Source: a virus. From it: 64,000 nucleotides of DNA. The stretch lies in the IMG/VR virus record IMGVR_UViG_3300034102_002101, positions 56,667 to 120,666 of that record; one strand, written 5' to 3'. The position numbers were made by a program, and so were the translations under genes. Shown piece after piece: positions 19,821 to 29,255 of the stretch (its first letter is position 1; the number at the start of each line of letters is the position of its first letter). The notes beneath the pieces were generated by a model. That model ran no database searches, had not been told where the DNA came from, and saw nothing but the letters and a program-made list of their open reading frames with translations.

Positions 19821-20566
19821 ACCTAATTGGTATGATAAATGAAAATTTGATATCATTGGAAGAAGTAAATTCTGGTATGTTGAGTAGCAATGGGTTTAAG
19901 AAGATACTCGATGAGATTTACAATTCTATTACCGAAAAAGTAAAAAGATTTCCAAATAACAAGAAATTTTCAGAACTTCCTACTAACTTACTGGACTTTT
20001 CAATTTTTATTAATTATTACAAGAAAAACGATCTAGATTTTCCTGTGTCAGAAACTCTCGAAATATTTCTAAAACCTACGGATAACCCCCCGAACGAATC
20101 TAGAAAAATAATATTCCCATCCGCATTTGCGGTCACGGAAGAAAAACCATATAAAATAATAATTGGTGTAAATAAAGAAGCAACAAAAAATGAAGTATTG
20201 GATAGATCAGATATACTATCATTACAAATTTCACATGAATTGACTCATGTGATGAAGGCGTTATATGGAGAATACCAAAAAACATTACCATCTATACCAA
20301 AAACGTTATATGGTTGGAAAAGGTATCTTTCTACACCAAGCGAAATTGAAGCTTTTATATCTCAAATAGGAACCGAGTTAGAAAAAATCAAAGAAGCCGA
20401 CCCAACATTGACATTCAATTCTGCGCTAGAAAAATCAAAAACATATGAAATCTTCTTCGTTAATTTTTCCAAAGTATATAAAGAAAAACCACACGTCGTT
20501 AGTAAGTTACGAAAATATATGATATCTAAGTTATTCAACTATTGGAACACAGATTTTAAAAAATAA
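19817..20566 (+). CDS. Putative zinc metalloprotease (HELTH) inserted in the SbcD locus
   Basis: 249 aa from ATG 19817 (ATGA overlap with the SbcD fragment). The motif ISHELTHVMKALYG (HExxH at residues 140-144) is a zincin zinc-binding helix; a downstream Glu in SEIEAFISQI could be the third ligand. The N-terminal half is helical. It does not resemble any known part of SbcD, so it interrupts that gene rather than belonging to it. A protease in a recombination operon is unusual; it might instead be a virion- or lysis-related protein that moved here. Confidence 0.65.
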   Translation: MNLIGMINENLISLEEVNSGMLSSNGFKKILDEIYNSITEKVKRFPNNKKFSELPTNLLDFSIFINYYKKNDLDFPVSETLEIFLKPTDNPPNESRKIIFPSAFAVTEEKPYKIIIGVNKEATKNEVLDRSDILSLQISHELTHVMKALYGEYQKTLPSIPKTLYGWKRYLSTPSEIEAFISQIGTELEKIKEADPTLTFNSALEKSKTYEIFFVNFSKVYKEKPHVVSKLRKYMISKLFNYWNTDFKK

Positions 20567-20568
20567 TT

Positions 20569-20982
20569 ATGAACGAAACAAAAACAGCAGAGTTGTATTA
20601 CTTATACAAAATAGATCCAAATAAACCTATTTCTGTGTGTATGGGTATGCATAGTTGTGACAGGACTTATTTTTCTTCTGTGTTAGAAGCAAGAGAATCA
20701 AATTACCAAGGAACGTACAAAAACAGAGCAAAGTATAAAATAGGAAAAGTAGAAATAGTAACATCAACACATATTATTGATGCGGACGTTGATCCAGCTT
20801 CATTGGAAGAGATAATAAAAAATAAAATCGAGGAAGATGAAAATACATACATTCAGAGTAAAGTTGAAGAATACGCTAAAACTATTAATACCACTAACGT
20901 AGAAGATTATATGGGCAAATTAATGAGCTATGAGATCGATTTAAGATTTATAAGAACAATAGAGAAATTTCTAACAAAATGA
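20569..20982 (+). CDS. Hypothetical protein inserted in the SbcD locus
   Basis: 137 aa of mixed alpha/beta content; residues ~5-65 (ELYYLYKIDPNKPISVCMGM) look like a small sheet, residues ~70-137 are helical. It starts two bases after the metalloprotease and overlaps the following fusion gene by ATGA, so the four genes from 19119 to 23543 are translated together. Family not recognised. Confidence 0.5.
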   Translation: MNETKTAELYYLYKIDPNKPISVCMGMHSCDRTYFSSVLEARESNYQGTYKNRAKYKIGKVEIVTSTHIIDADVDPASLEEIIKNKIEEDENTYIQSKVEEYAKTINTTNVEDYMGKLMSYEIDLRFIRTIEKFLTK

Positions 20983-23543
20983 AAATATATAAAAAACTAC
21001 CAGTTATCCGACAAGCAGGCTCAATCGTCGCTCAAAACCATTCTGAACCTATTCATGGTCATGGATATACCGTCTGGGATGTTGCTACAAACACACCAAC
21101 ACATCACGATATAAAAAATGAGATGTCTCACTTTACGATAAACGTAAAGAGTAATAAGATAGTAACTGATTTATCTATATTACCAAAAACTCCACGAATT
21201 CGCCTATTCTACGAGAATACTTCACCGACCGAATTAAAGGAAGTTATCGTAGAAATAAAAAAATTGTGTGAACCAATCGAGCTTATACCATTCAAGAAAC
21301 AAAATTCGGAAGAAATTGACCACACATTGGGAACAGGTGGAGAAAAGAAAGAATTAAAGGATCTAAATGATGTTGATTACCAGAATTCGTTAATCAGAGA
21401 TTATTACAAAGAAGATCCTAATATTAGTGAGGAGATTCTTGATGAAATAATAAGTATCAACAAAAAAACCAATTCCAAATTGGAAAATTATGTTGCTACC
21501 CAAGAAGTAAATTGGGTTCCACATAAATTGACGTTCTCAAATATGTTTTCGTATGGGGAAAACAATATAGTTAACTTTGATAAGATGGATGGTATTATTG
21601 GATTGTTTGCCAAAAATACGTACGGAAAATCATCTATACCATACGTAACATCATTTTGTTTGTTTGATAAGTGCCCGACAACGAATCTCGCTGGTAATAT
21701 ATTAAATTCAGAAAAAGATAATATGTCCGCTCGGTTGGATTTTTCTGTCGGTGATAATAAGTATTTCATCGAAAAGACTTCAACAAAAGACAAGAAGGGT
21801 AACGTTCCTGTTAAGGTGTTATTTAAGCGTGATTCCGGCGATAATAAGAAGTTTATAGACCTTGAAGGGGAAAGTAGGGCTGGTACCAATGATATCATCA
21901 GAAAATACGTAGGAACGTACGATGACTTCATCTTAACTACTCTATCTATCCAAGGATCGAAAGGTAAGAATCTAGTTGAAATGGGACAATCGGAAAGAAA
22001 GGAATTACTATCTAGATTTACTGGACTGGATATCTACGATAAGCTTAATAAATTAGGGGTCGAGGATAGTAAGGAAATTCTCACAAAGTTAAAACTATTT
22101 AAACGGGATGAATTCGAAACAGAATTAGTTAACTTAAAGGCGGAAGTAGAAAACAGGAAAATAAAATCTACTGAACTGTCAATAGAATTGAGGGATATCG
22201 ATGAAATTATCACCAAATTGACGGATAATATAGAGGACGTTACTCGCAAACTAAAACCTATAAATATAGAAATTTTAGATGTTAAGACATTAAGTAGTCA
22301 ATTGTTACAATTAGAAGCTACGAAAGAAACGTGTAAGAAAAAGGTCGCCGAATTAACTGCTAAAAAAGCCACAATTGAGGAAGAAAAGAAAAACATAGAA
22401 GATACGGTAAAGAACCTAAATATAGAAAAAATAAAACAAGATAAGATCAATAATGATATATTAAAGACAGAATTGGTCGGTATCGAAAAAAAGTTAACTG
22501 CTATAAAGGTAACGGTAAAAAATAAATTAGAGAAATTAAAGCATCTAGATAATCACAAATACGATCCTAATTGTAGTTTCTGTGTGGACAACGATTTTGT
22601 GAAGGATGCTATGAAAGCTAAATCTGAACTAGAATCTGATAAGGGAATCGTTCGTGAGTTATTAGATTCGGAATCTTCTATAAAAATTAAAATAAACGAT
22701 AATATAGATACCGAATATAGCGATTATCTCAATTTGAGGGAGGCTTTTTCTAATGTTGTCACTAGATTAAATGATGTTAATTCTCAATTATCTAAATTAT
22801 CACCTACAGAAAACGACACAAAGATAGAAAAAATCAAAACTTCTATTGAAAATATAAAAAATAATGAAGATATCATCAATTGGAACCAGAATGTTGAACT
22901 TGAGATAACTAAATTAAAACAACGAAGATCAAGTGTCCAACAGTCGGATAAGAAGTTAGTAGAAAAAGATATAAAAGATAATTCTGATAGACTTTCTATT
23001 ATTTCCAATAAGATTGTAGAAATTGACAATAAGATCATATCGATTAAAAAAATAGAAATTGAAGCCGCTGCGTATCAAGCATATGTAAAAGCTACAGGAA
23101 AAAATGGAATACCGTTTAAACTTCTCGGAAATATTCTTCCGGAAATCGAAGATGCTACTAATGAAATACTATCAAAGATTGTGGATTTTACCATATCTAT
23201 TACTACAGAAGAAGGTGATATCTCGATTAGAATCCTATATGGCAATAGAAGTTGGCCAATAGAAATGACTAGTGGAATGGAAAGATTCGTATCTTCCGTT
23301 GCTTTACGAGTAGCGTTAATAAATGTAAGTCGTATACCAAAACCATCATTTATAACTATAGATGAAGGTTTTGGAGCACTAGACCCAGATAATCTATCTG
23401 CACTACCAGTCCTTTTCTCGTACCTTAGAAACGAATTTAAGTTCGTTATTATCATCAGTCATTTAGATGGTATCAAGGATTATGTCGATGATACTATCGA
23501 AATAACAAAGAACGGGACATTTTCGCATGTCGAATATCTCTAA
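20979..23543 (+). CDS. 46: Fusion of SbcD/gp47 capping domain with SbcC/gp46 ATPase
   Basis: 854 aa. Residues ~1-160 are the C-terminal part of an SbcD/gp47 protein (AGSIVAQNHSEPIHGHGYTV, capping domain and tail). From ~185 on it is an SbcC/Rad50 ATPase: Walker A-like GLFAKNTYGKSS (~207), long coiled coils around a zinc hook CSFC (~531), the ABC signature TSGMERFVSSVAL and Walker B ITIDEGFGALDP. The first Gly of the usual Walker A is replaced (AKNTYGKS). SbcCD/gp46-47 processes DNA ends in phage recombination. The domain junction means that the phosphoesterase and its cap come from different polypeptides. Confidence 0.8.
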   Translation: MKIYKKLPVIRQAGSIVAQNHSEPIHGHGYTVWDVATNTPTHHDIKNEMSHFTINVKSNKIVTDLSILPKTPRIRLFYENTSPTELKEVIVEIKKLCEPIELIPFKKQNSEEIDHTLGTGGEKKELKDLNDVDYQNSLIRDYYKEDPNISEEILDEIISINKKTNSKLENYVATQEVNWVPHKLTFSNMFSYGENNIVNFDKMDGIIGLFAKNTYGKSSIPYVTSFCLFDKCPTTNLAGNILNSEKDNMSARLDFSVGDNKYFIEKTSTKDKKGNVPVKVLFKRDSGDNKKFIDLEGESRAGTNDIIRKYVGTYDDFILTTLSIQGSKGKNLVEMGQSERKELLSRFTGLDIYDKLNKLGVEDSKEILTKLKLFKRDEFETELVNLKAEVENRKIKSTELSIELRDIDEIITKLTDNIEDVTRKLKPINIEILDVKTLSSQLLQLEATKETCKKKVAELTAKKATIEEEKKNIEDTVKNLNIEKIKQDKINNDILKTELVGIEKKLTAIKVTVKNKLEKLKHLDNHKYDPNCSFCVDNDFVKDAMKAKSELESDKGIVRELLDSESSIKIKINDNIDTEYSDYLNLREAFSNVVTRLNDVNSQLSKLSPTENDTKIEKIKTSIENIKNNEDIINWNQNVELEITKLKQRRSSVQQSDKKLVEKDIKDNSDRLSIISNKIVEIDNKIISIKKIEIEAAAYQAYVKATGKNGIPFKLLGNILPEIEDATNEILSKIVDFTISITTEEGDISIRILYGNRSWPIEMTSGMERFVSSVALRVALINVSRIPKPSFITIDEGFGALDPDNLSALPVLFSYLRNEFKFVIIISHLDGIKDYVDDTIEITKNGTFSHVEYL

Positions 23544-23547
23544 GCCA

Positions 23548-23557
23548 GATATTTATA
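23548..23557 (+). promoter_or_regulatory. Putative late promoter motif GATATTTATA
   Basis: Ends four bases before ATG 23562 of the fibre-like gene, separating it from the recombination operon. Confidence 0.5.
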
Positions 23558-23561
23558 GTGA

Positions 23562-25586
23562 ATGAATAAATATGGGAAGACACTAAATTTAAAGAATGTA
23601 AAAGCGGATATAATAGATACCGACCCGTTTTCCTCATATTTTGTCGTTTCGGAATTACCTAATATATTAACGTCAGGAAAAAATGGATTTTCGATAAACG
23701 GATCGAATTTACTGAAAGTTGGTTCTGAGGTGTATATAGAGGTATTGAACGTAAATGGTTCAAACATATACGTTGAAGTGGCAAAAAATTCATCCAAGGT
23801 ATCGTATAAGGAAGGTTCTAGTATAGTATACTCAATACAAATATACGCCGATACCCCAGTTGGTGTCGGTATTATATATCTAGTTGGTACGGATACTTAT
23901 GGGAAATTAGTAAAGTGGAAGAAAAATATAGAGATAAATCCATCTATACAAAACAAGTCGAAGGTTAGATTTTATAATAAACCATCGATACAAGTTACTC
24001 CGTTCATAAATGTAACATCAGAAACAGATGTTATTGAGACAAATATAAATGGAACATTTAAAGGAATACCAGTTAAGCCTATGGCTGGATATCCTATTAG
24101 CTACATAGACCAAGGTAGGGAAGAGTATGAATATATCATAGATATTACTTCTGGTGGGAGTCTCACCAGTGATATGGTCGGAAGAACAATAACGTTGAAT
24201 GGGAATGATTACATAATACAAGAGGTAATAAACTCATCTAAATTAAAAATTGCTTACCCAATAACAAAAAATGGAAAAATATCTAGTGATTCTGGTGACT
24301 TAAGTATCGAGTATTACCCATATAATAATCCAACAACGATATCTAGCAACGCATTTAAAAAGATAGGTACTGCCGAAATATTATTCAGAAACATAGAAAC
24401 ATTTACTGGTAAAATTTATAGATATAAAATATATAGATCCAGTATAAATGCACCATACGATTCTGAATGTATATCTACAGGAATTTTTTATGCTACCGAG
24501 CATATATATGATTCAGAGACGCCGTATAGACACCAAAGCGTTCTTGGTAAAATATTAAACTCCGAGTTTTTAGATCAACATTGGTTTGTCAGTAATCCGT
24601 CTACTGATCTATCACACTCACCAGACAAGATGATAGATTCATTCGAGACTAATGGATTCGAAAACTCGACAAGAAAATCCGACTACATTATTGTAAAGTC
24701 CGGTGTAAGTGGTAGTGTTGATTATGTTCCATATGATAATGTTACTTATATGGATAGATCTAGTGATGTATACAATTCAAATTTTATTAGGTTATATAAA
24801 AATATCGAATATATATTTTCCGCCGACGTAATAAAAACTAGTAACACGCACGATACTTCTGGTATAGAATTCTATCTAAAGAGTTCTTTCAGTAACGCAA
24901 TGAACAATAAAATTTGCGATTCTACTGGTTTGAAATTATTCGAATTAAGTGATAATAAAACTGGTACGATATACTATGGAAAAGTTAATGGATCATTTAT
25001 ATTAGAGGAGGATTGTTATGGTACGTTAGTTATATATCCATACAGGTCCAATTACGTATTATCTAATATTAGCATAAAACCATATACCGATTATTCATAT
25101 GGACCGGACATATTTTCTATCCGAGTTCCATTTGACGTTAGAGCTAAGAACGAAGGAAATAAAATAACCTGTGAGTTACTGGATGTTGATAATAAGTTAG
25201 TAATCGGTGAATTATCTACGATACAATATTTTGATCCATATGGAGTAACGTATCCGTTTAACGTAATCAAAGATAACGCCGAATTAATACTAGACTTAGC
25301 CGATATAGAAATGGAGATGGGCGTGTTATCTGGCAGTTTATATAGTACCAGCCAATCGTTAATATCGTTGTCCTCCGAATTTTATTCTACTTCAGAAAGC
25401 TTCGAAAGTAGATTCATACAATTAAGCGAGTCTGTTTCCCGTATTAGTGGATCTACTGTCAGTGGGTCTTTTGCTATAGCAACTACGACAACCCTCGGAT
25501 CGGTGTCAGTAGGAAATGGATTGAAAATAAACGTGAATGGTTCACTTTCACTCGACTATGCCGCGATTACTTGGGGAGGAGTTTAA
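23562..25586 (+). CDS. Fibre-like structural protein
   Basis: 674 aa, beta-rich and Ser/Tyr/Asn-rich. The last ~110 residues contain a heptad-like segment (SESFESRFIQLSESVSRI) followed by a fibre-tip-like repeat (TTTTLGSVSVGNGLKINV, then NGSLSLDY), a pattern common near the ends of trimeric tail or neck fibres. It has its own late-type motif. Its 3' end overlaps the convergent glycosyltransferase gene by four bases. The precise fibre class is not known. Confidence 0.6.
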   Translation: MNKYGKTLNLKNVKADIIDTDPFSSYFVVSELPNILTSGKNGFSINGSNLLKVGSEVYIEVLNVNGSNIYVEVAKNSSKVSYKEGSSIVYSIQIYADTPVGVGIIYLVGTDTYGKLVKWKKNIEINPSIQNKSKVRFYNKPSIQVTPFINVTSETDVIETNINGTFKGIPVKPMAGYPISYIDQGREEYEYIIDITSGGSLTSDMVGRTITLNGNDYIIQEVINSSKLKIAYPITKNGKISSDSGDLSIEYYPYNNPTTISSNAFKKIGTAEILFRNIETFTGKIYRYKIYRSSINAPYDSECISTGIFYATEHIYDSETPYRHQSVLGKILNSEFLDQHWFVSNPSTDLSHSPDKMIDSFETNGFENSTRKSDYIIVKSGVSGSVDYVPYDNVTYMDRSSDVYNSNFIRLYKNIEYIFSADVIKTSNTHDTSGIEFYLKSSFSNAMNNKICDSTGLKLFELSDNKTGTIYYGKVNGSFILEEDCYGTLVIYPYRSNYVLSNISIKPYTDYSYGPDIFSIRVPFDVRAKNEGNKITCELLDVDNKLVIGELSTIQYFDPYGVTYPFNVIKDNAELILDLADIEMEMGVLSGSLYSTSQSLISLSSEFYSTSESFESRFIQLSESVSRISGSTVSGSFAIATTTTLGSVSVGNGLKINVNGSLSLDYAAITWGGV

Positions 25587-26842
25587 ATCCTCTTCCAATT
25601 ATAGAAATCATCGTTATTTATTAACTTATTTCTATAATCTTCTAATTTACTTATGTGTATCTTGAATATATCGTATTCAAAATCACCAACTTCTCCGGAA
25701 TCAGATAATATCTGAGATAAGTTTCTGATGAAATCAAATTGATCGTGTCTGGTTAATTGTCTCGCATCGAAACTGATAATTATATCGGTCGTCAATAGAC
25801 CGAGCGTTTCTTCCATAATCTTGTCTGATAGATTGAATATAGTATTTGGTTGTTCGTTCTTGATGTACTCTTTTGATATCTTGGAATTAGTTAAGTGCAT
25901 TTGGTCACACCATGGCTCCAGAAGTGCCAATAGTTGAGCGTTACAATGATTTATATTCAAACCTATGTCGTAGCGTGGATGTGTGATTGGTTTCATTAAA
26001 TCATCATGTAGAACGTCAGTATGCCATTTTCTCCACCAATCTCTGAATTTAATATTTCTTAGTTTCGTGTATTCTTCTGAATCCTTTGGTTTGTACCATT
26101 TAGATCCATCCGGTAAATCAACCACTCTTTCTATTTCGAGTCTACCTTTGAACCTAGAACCTCTGCAAGTCATATGATAGACAAAAGAATCTCTCGATTG
26201 AATTATTCGTAAGTTGTTCAATACGAACCGATTAAAAATATCCGAATCCTCCAATTCCATTGGCGCGAACAATTTTTTATCATGTCCTCCTATTTTTTTG
26301 AAGTCTGATACGTGCATTCCCCATGGAGCGAATATACCTTCTGTCGTCTTGTTTTTATACTCGATTTCACTTATCTCAACAAACTGATCGAATTCTTTCT
26401 TTTTAAATTCTTCTGGCTCTAATCCGAGATTTTTTGTCATTTTTTCGATTCCTGATGGGTGGAGATTTGGTTCTATCCTCGTCGCAGACACCACAATTCC
26501 AACTTCCATATATTTCAACATATTCCTAATATAATTTGGTGATGCTATCATGTCAGCATGAAATATACTAAACACTTCCTTCGTTGCTAATTCGGCTCCT
26601 ACATCGTATAAAACAGTATGTCCCTTCCTTTCCGGTCCCTCGTTTCTATAAATTATAACATTCTCGTCTAACTTCTTTGTCTCATTCATCCATTCCCAAG
26701 TTCCATCGGTAGATGCATCATCCAGCAGAATTATCTCATGTTTCTCTGCTACATTATCACGTATACTGTTATACGCCGATTTTAAATATTTTAGATTATT
26801 CCTACTAGGGATGACGATTGAAATTATTGTGTGTTTATCCAT
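25583..26842 (-). CDS. Family 2 glycosyltransferase (GT-A)
   Basis: 419 aa. The N-terminus is a GT2 domain: ISIVIPSRNNLKYL, IILLDDASTDGTWEWM and SIFHADMIAS (a DxD-like site). The middle has the acceptor-side motif MELEDSDIFNRFV. The ~150-residue C-terminal extension is of unknown fold. It probably adds a sugar to phage DNA, virion protein or a host-surface polymer. It is the promoter-distal member of the glycan island but has its own promoter (26852-26879). Confidence 0.85.
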   Translation of the reverse strand: MDKHTIISIVIPSRNNLKYLKSAYNSIRDNVAEKHEIILLDDASTDGTWEWMNETKKLDENVIIYRNEGPERKGHTVLYDVGAELATKEVFSIFHADMIASPNYIRNMLKYMEVGIVVSATRIEPNLHPSGIEKMTKNLGLEPEEFKKKEFDQFVEISEIEYKNKTTEGIFAPWGMHVSDFKKIGGHDKKLFAPMELEDSDIFNRFVLNNLRIIQSRDSFVYHMTCRGSRFKGRLEIERVVDLPDGSKWYKPKDSEEYTKLRNIKFRDWWRKWHTDVLHDDLMKPITHPRYDIGLNINHCNAQLLALLEPWCDQMHLTNSKISKEYIKNEQPNTIFNLSDKIMEETLGLLTTDIIISFDARQLTRHDQFDFIRNLSQILSDSGEVGDFEYDIFKIHISKLEDYRNKLINNDDFYNWKRI

Positions 26843-26851
26843 GTTATACCA

Positions 26852-26879
26852 ACAATATACCGATAAATTAAAAAGTCAA
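26852..26879 (-). promoter_or_regulatory. Leaderless-type promoter for the GT2 gene
   Basis: Minus strand TTGACT, N16, TATTGT. The TTG is 37 nt from the ATG at 26842. It is divergent from the PARP promoter only 10 bp away. Confidence 0.55.
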
Positions 26880-26888
26880 TCATTTTTG

Positions 26889-26916
26889 TTGACATCCACC
26901 TTAGATTGTGCTTTCT
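26889..26916 (+). promoter_or_regulatory. Leaderless-type promoter for the PARP operon
   Basis: TTGACA at 26889-26894 with a weak -10 (CTTTCT at N16). The TTG is 37 nt before ATG 26926, mirroring the divergent promoter. Confidence 0.45.
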
Positions 26917-26925
26917 TTTAGAAAG

Positions 26926-28161
26926 ATGAAACAAATTAAAACTATTTTCAAATTAATAAAAGTTGATTCCAAGGAAAATTCAAATAAATTCTGGAATGGG
27001 ATTATTTATGACGATGGTTCTGCTCGCACGGAATGGGGGCGGGTCGGATATTCTTCACAGTCAAAAGATTTCTCGTGTTCATTGGTAATAGAAAAAAAGA
27101 AAAATGAGAAGTTAAAGGATGGTTATGAAGAACTAAAAATTGTATTAGAAGGAGTTTCTAATCTATTACCAGCATTGGATCAAAAGAAATCACTACTAGA
27201 AATCGCAAAGAAGCAAATAAAAACATCGTCTTCCAAGTTGGACGACCTGATTCAGAGACTGGTGAAGAGTAATATCCATAATATTACGAGTTCCACCCAA
27301 TTGAAGTTTGATTCGTCAACTGGATTGTTCCAGACCCCACTAGGAGTCGTTTTACCGGAAGCAATAACAGATGCACGCGACTTGTTGGTAGAGATTAAAC
27401 AAAATTACCAAAGTCCAGCTAAATTAGAAAAACTTGTCGTGAAATACCTAAGACTTATTCCACATGATATCGGAATGAAGTTTAATGTTAGAAACATTTT
27501 CCCAGACGAGAAACAAATCGAAAAGGAAAATGATATTCTTGACTCATTGAATGCCTCTTATGATGCTATTCAAAATAACTCAAATTCTAAGTTATTTAAG
27601 AAGTTAGAAGAAAAAATATTTGACATTGAAATTGACATATTACAGGACAAAGCAGAATTCGATAGAATCTCTAAGTGGTTTTATCGTAGCAACCACGCGA
27701 CTCATGGATACAAGAATGTAAAAATTGCTAATTGCTATAAATTGAATACGGGATTTGACTTCGATGGTAAGCTAGGAAACATAACCGAAGTATTCCATTC
27801 AACTGGAGAAGCAAATCTATTGAGCATTTTAAAGTCCGGTCTTCGTGTATCTCCACCAGCTACTGCTTATATTAGTGGATTATTGTATAGTTCTGGTGTG
27901 TATGGTGCTGTCGATAGCTCAAAATCCCTACAATATACATTCGGTAGATTCGGTGGGAGTGTTGGTAGTTCTGGTTGGTGCTTTATTGCCGAATTTGCGA
28001 TGGGAAGACAATATAATATAACTACGTATGGGGGTAAATTACCGATTGGATATGATTCGATTTATGCAAAAAAAGAATTGACGGGGCTTAGATTTGATGA
28101 ATTGATCGTCCCACAGTCAACTCAAGTAAAATTAAAATATTTGCTAGAAGTAACAAAATAA
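26926..28161 (+). CDS. WGR-domain poly(ADP-ribose) polymerase-like protein
   Basis: 411 aa. Residues ~5-60 are a WGR domain (NKFWNGIIYDDG, RTEWGRVGYS), which binds DNA in PARP1-3. After a helical regulatory-like region, residues ~280-411 form a PARP catalytic domain with the full H-Y-E triad: His291 (VFHSTGE), Tyr326 (SSGVYGAV) and Glu392 (RFDELIV), ending in VKLKYLLEV as eukaryotic PARPs do. It should transfer ADP-ribose from NAD+ to protein or nucleic acid. An upstream TTG start (26908) is rejected in favour of ATG 26926 on promoter spacing. It is followed by a helical DNA-binding-like gene and a strong terminator. Confidence 0.85.
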   Translation: MKQIKTIFKLIKVDSKENSNKFWNGIIYDDGSARTEWGRVGYSSQSKDFSCSLVIEKKKNEKLKDGYEELKIVLEGVSNLLPALDQKKSLLEIAKKQIKTSSSKLDDLIQRLVKSNIHNITSSTQLKFDSSTGLFQTPLGVVLPEAITDARDLLVEIKQNYQSPAKLEKLVVKYLRLIPHDIGMKFNVRNIFPDEKQIEKENDILDSLNASYDAIQNNSNSKLFKKLEEKIFDIEIDILQDKAEFDRISKWFYRSNHATHGYKNVKIANCYKLNTGFDFDGKLGNITEVFHSTGEANLLSILKSGLRVSPPATAYISGLLYSSGVYGAVDSSKSLQYTFGRFGGSVGSSGWCFIAEFAMGRQYNITTYGGKLPIGYDSIYAKKELTGLRFDELIVPQSTQVKLKYLLEVTK

Positions 28162-28172
28162 ATAAAAATAAA

Positions 28173-28706
28173 ATGAAAACATTAAAAGATGTAGTGGAAA
28201 TGATCGTAAATAGCATGAATATGCCGAATTTTTCAGCATATGACATTACCGGATTGATTAGGCATCATGTTGAATGGGCTAAGTCCAGAGAGAAGTTTGA
28301 CATTGCACTATCCCCACCAAATTCACAACATTGGTACAATATCAAACACGAAGATGTCCGTGCTATTATTGTTGATATGTATAAGTCAGGTAAATTGACT
28401 AGAAAGCCAAATGGTGATTATTATACATATAATATTGCAACTCCATTGGTTTCCACACATAAGATTGCCTCCGTACCAACAAAGCAAGTTAAGGTTGTGG
28501 CAAACAAAAGTACAAGTAACGATCTTGCTGATTTAGTTTATAACTTTTTGCTCAGAAGAAAGTCTCCAGCAATTGTTTCACTGAAACAGATCCAGAGCGC
28601 ATTGAAGCGTCGTGGGAATTTCACATGCAAAGAAATTAGTGAGATTAAGCACCCACTATTGCGGCTGGTTGTTAATCCAAGTCTATCGAAGTCATACTTC
28701 CAATAA
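28173..28706 (+). CDS. Hypothetical protein co-transcribed with PARP
   Basis: 177 aa. The N-terminal ~85 residues (DITGLIRHHVEWAKSREKF, then HEDVRAIIVDMYKSGKLTRK) look like a winged-helix unit with a basic wing; the C-terminal part is basic and helical. It lies 11 bases after the PARP gene and before a shared terminator, so the two form one operon. It could be a target-recognition or regulatory partner of the PARP; that is inference. Confidence 0.5.
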   Translation: MKTLKDVVEMIVNSMNMPNFSAYDITGLIRHHVEWAKSREKFDIALSPPNSQHWYNIKHEDVRAIIVDMYKSGKLTRKPNGDYYTYNIATPLVSTHKIASVPTKQVKVVANKSTSNDLADLVYNFLLRRKSPAIVSLKQIQSALKRRGNFTCKEISEIKHPLLRLVVNPSLSKSYFQ

Positions 28707-28710
28707 AAGA

Positions 28711-28740
28711 AAAACCCCCGATTTAAATCGGGGGTTTTTT
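28711..28740. terminator. Bidirectional intrinsic terminator
   Basis: Perfect inverted repeat of AAAACCCCCGATTT with T runs on both strands, between the PARP operon and the convergent methyltransferase gene. Confidence 0.9.
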
Positions 28741-28741
28741 G

Positions 28742-29254
28742 TTACTTAATTTCGGCGATCAATATATCGTCTTCTTCTATTCCACGCTCATATGAAATAG
28801 AATACTCAGGATTAATTTCCAATACTTTGGATATCAATTGTTCCAATGTAGTTGTAAAGTGACCGTTCTTATATAGTCGAATATCATCAATATAAATTAT
28901 ATGATTTTTTATATGGTGATTTTTTATAGCTTCCAATTCAAAAATAATCGGATCTTCGACCACACCATTTCCAGTATCTCCACCGGAAAAATGACCATCC
29001 AACCAAAACGTTATGGGTTCGTTTATTTCTTCTATTGCCCCATATAGGCAATTAGCAGCATCACCTTTTAGAATTGATACTCTGATATCTCCACGAAACC
29101 TATCAACACAGATATCAGAAAACTTATCCGTCAATTCTATGGATATGACGTTATTAAATCCAGAATCCAATGCTTGTTGGATTCCGTCACCCATAAAGCA
29201 TCCGGTTTCAACGAACACGTTGTTAACCTTCTTAAAAGGCGTTGGTTTAGGCAT
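28742..29254 (-). CDS. SAM-dependent methyltransferase-like protein
   Basis: 170 aa. FVETGCFMGDGIQQALDSG with the following VISIEL resembles the glycine-rich loop and acidic residue of a Rossmann methyltransferase, and ITFWLDGHFSGGD and IIYIDDIRLY fit later strands of the TylF/FkbM-like group. It ends the glycan operon next to the terminator. Substrate unknown, probably a sugar hydroxyl. Confidence 0.6.
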   Translation of the reverse strand: MPKPTPFKKVNNVFVETGCFMGDGIQQALDSGFNNVISIELTDKFSDICVDRFRGDIRVSILKGDAANCLYGAIEEINEPITFWLDGHFSGGDTGNGVVEDPIIFELEAIKNHHIKNHIIYIDDIRLYKNGHFTTTLEQLISKVLEINPEYSISYERGIEEDDILIAEIK

Positions 29255-29255
29255 A

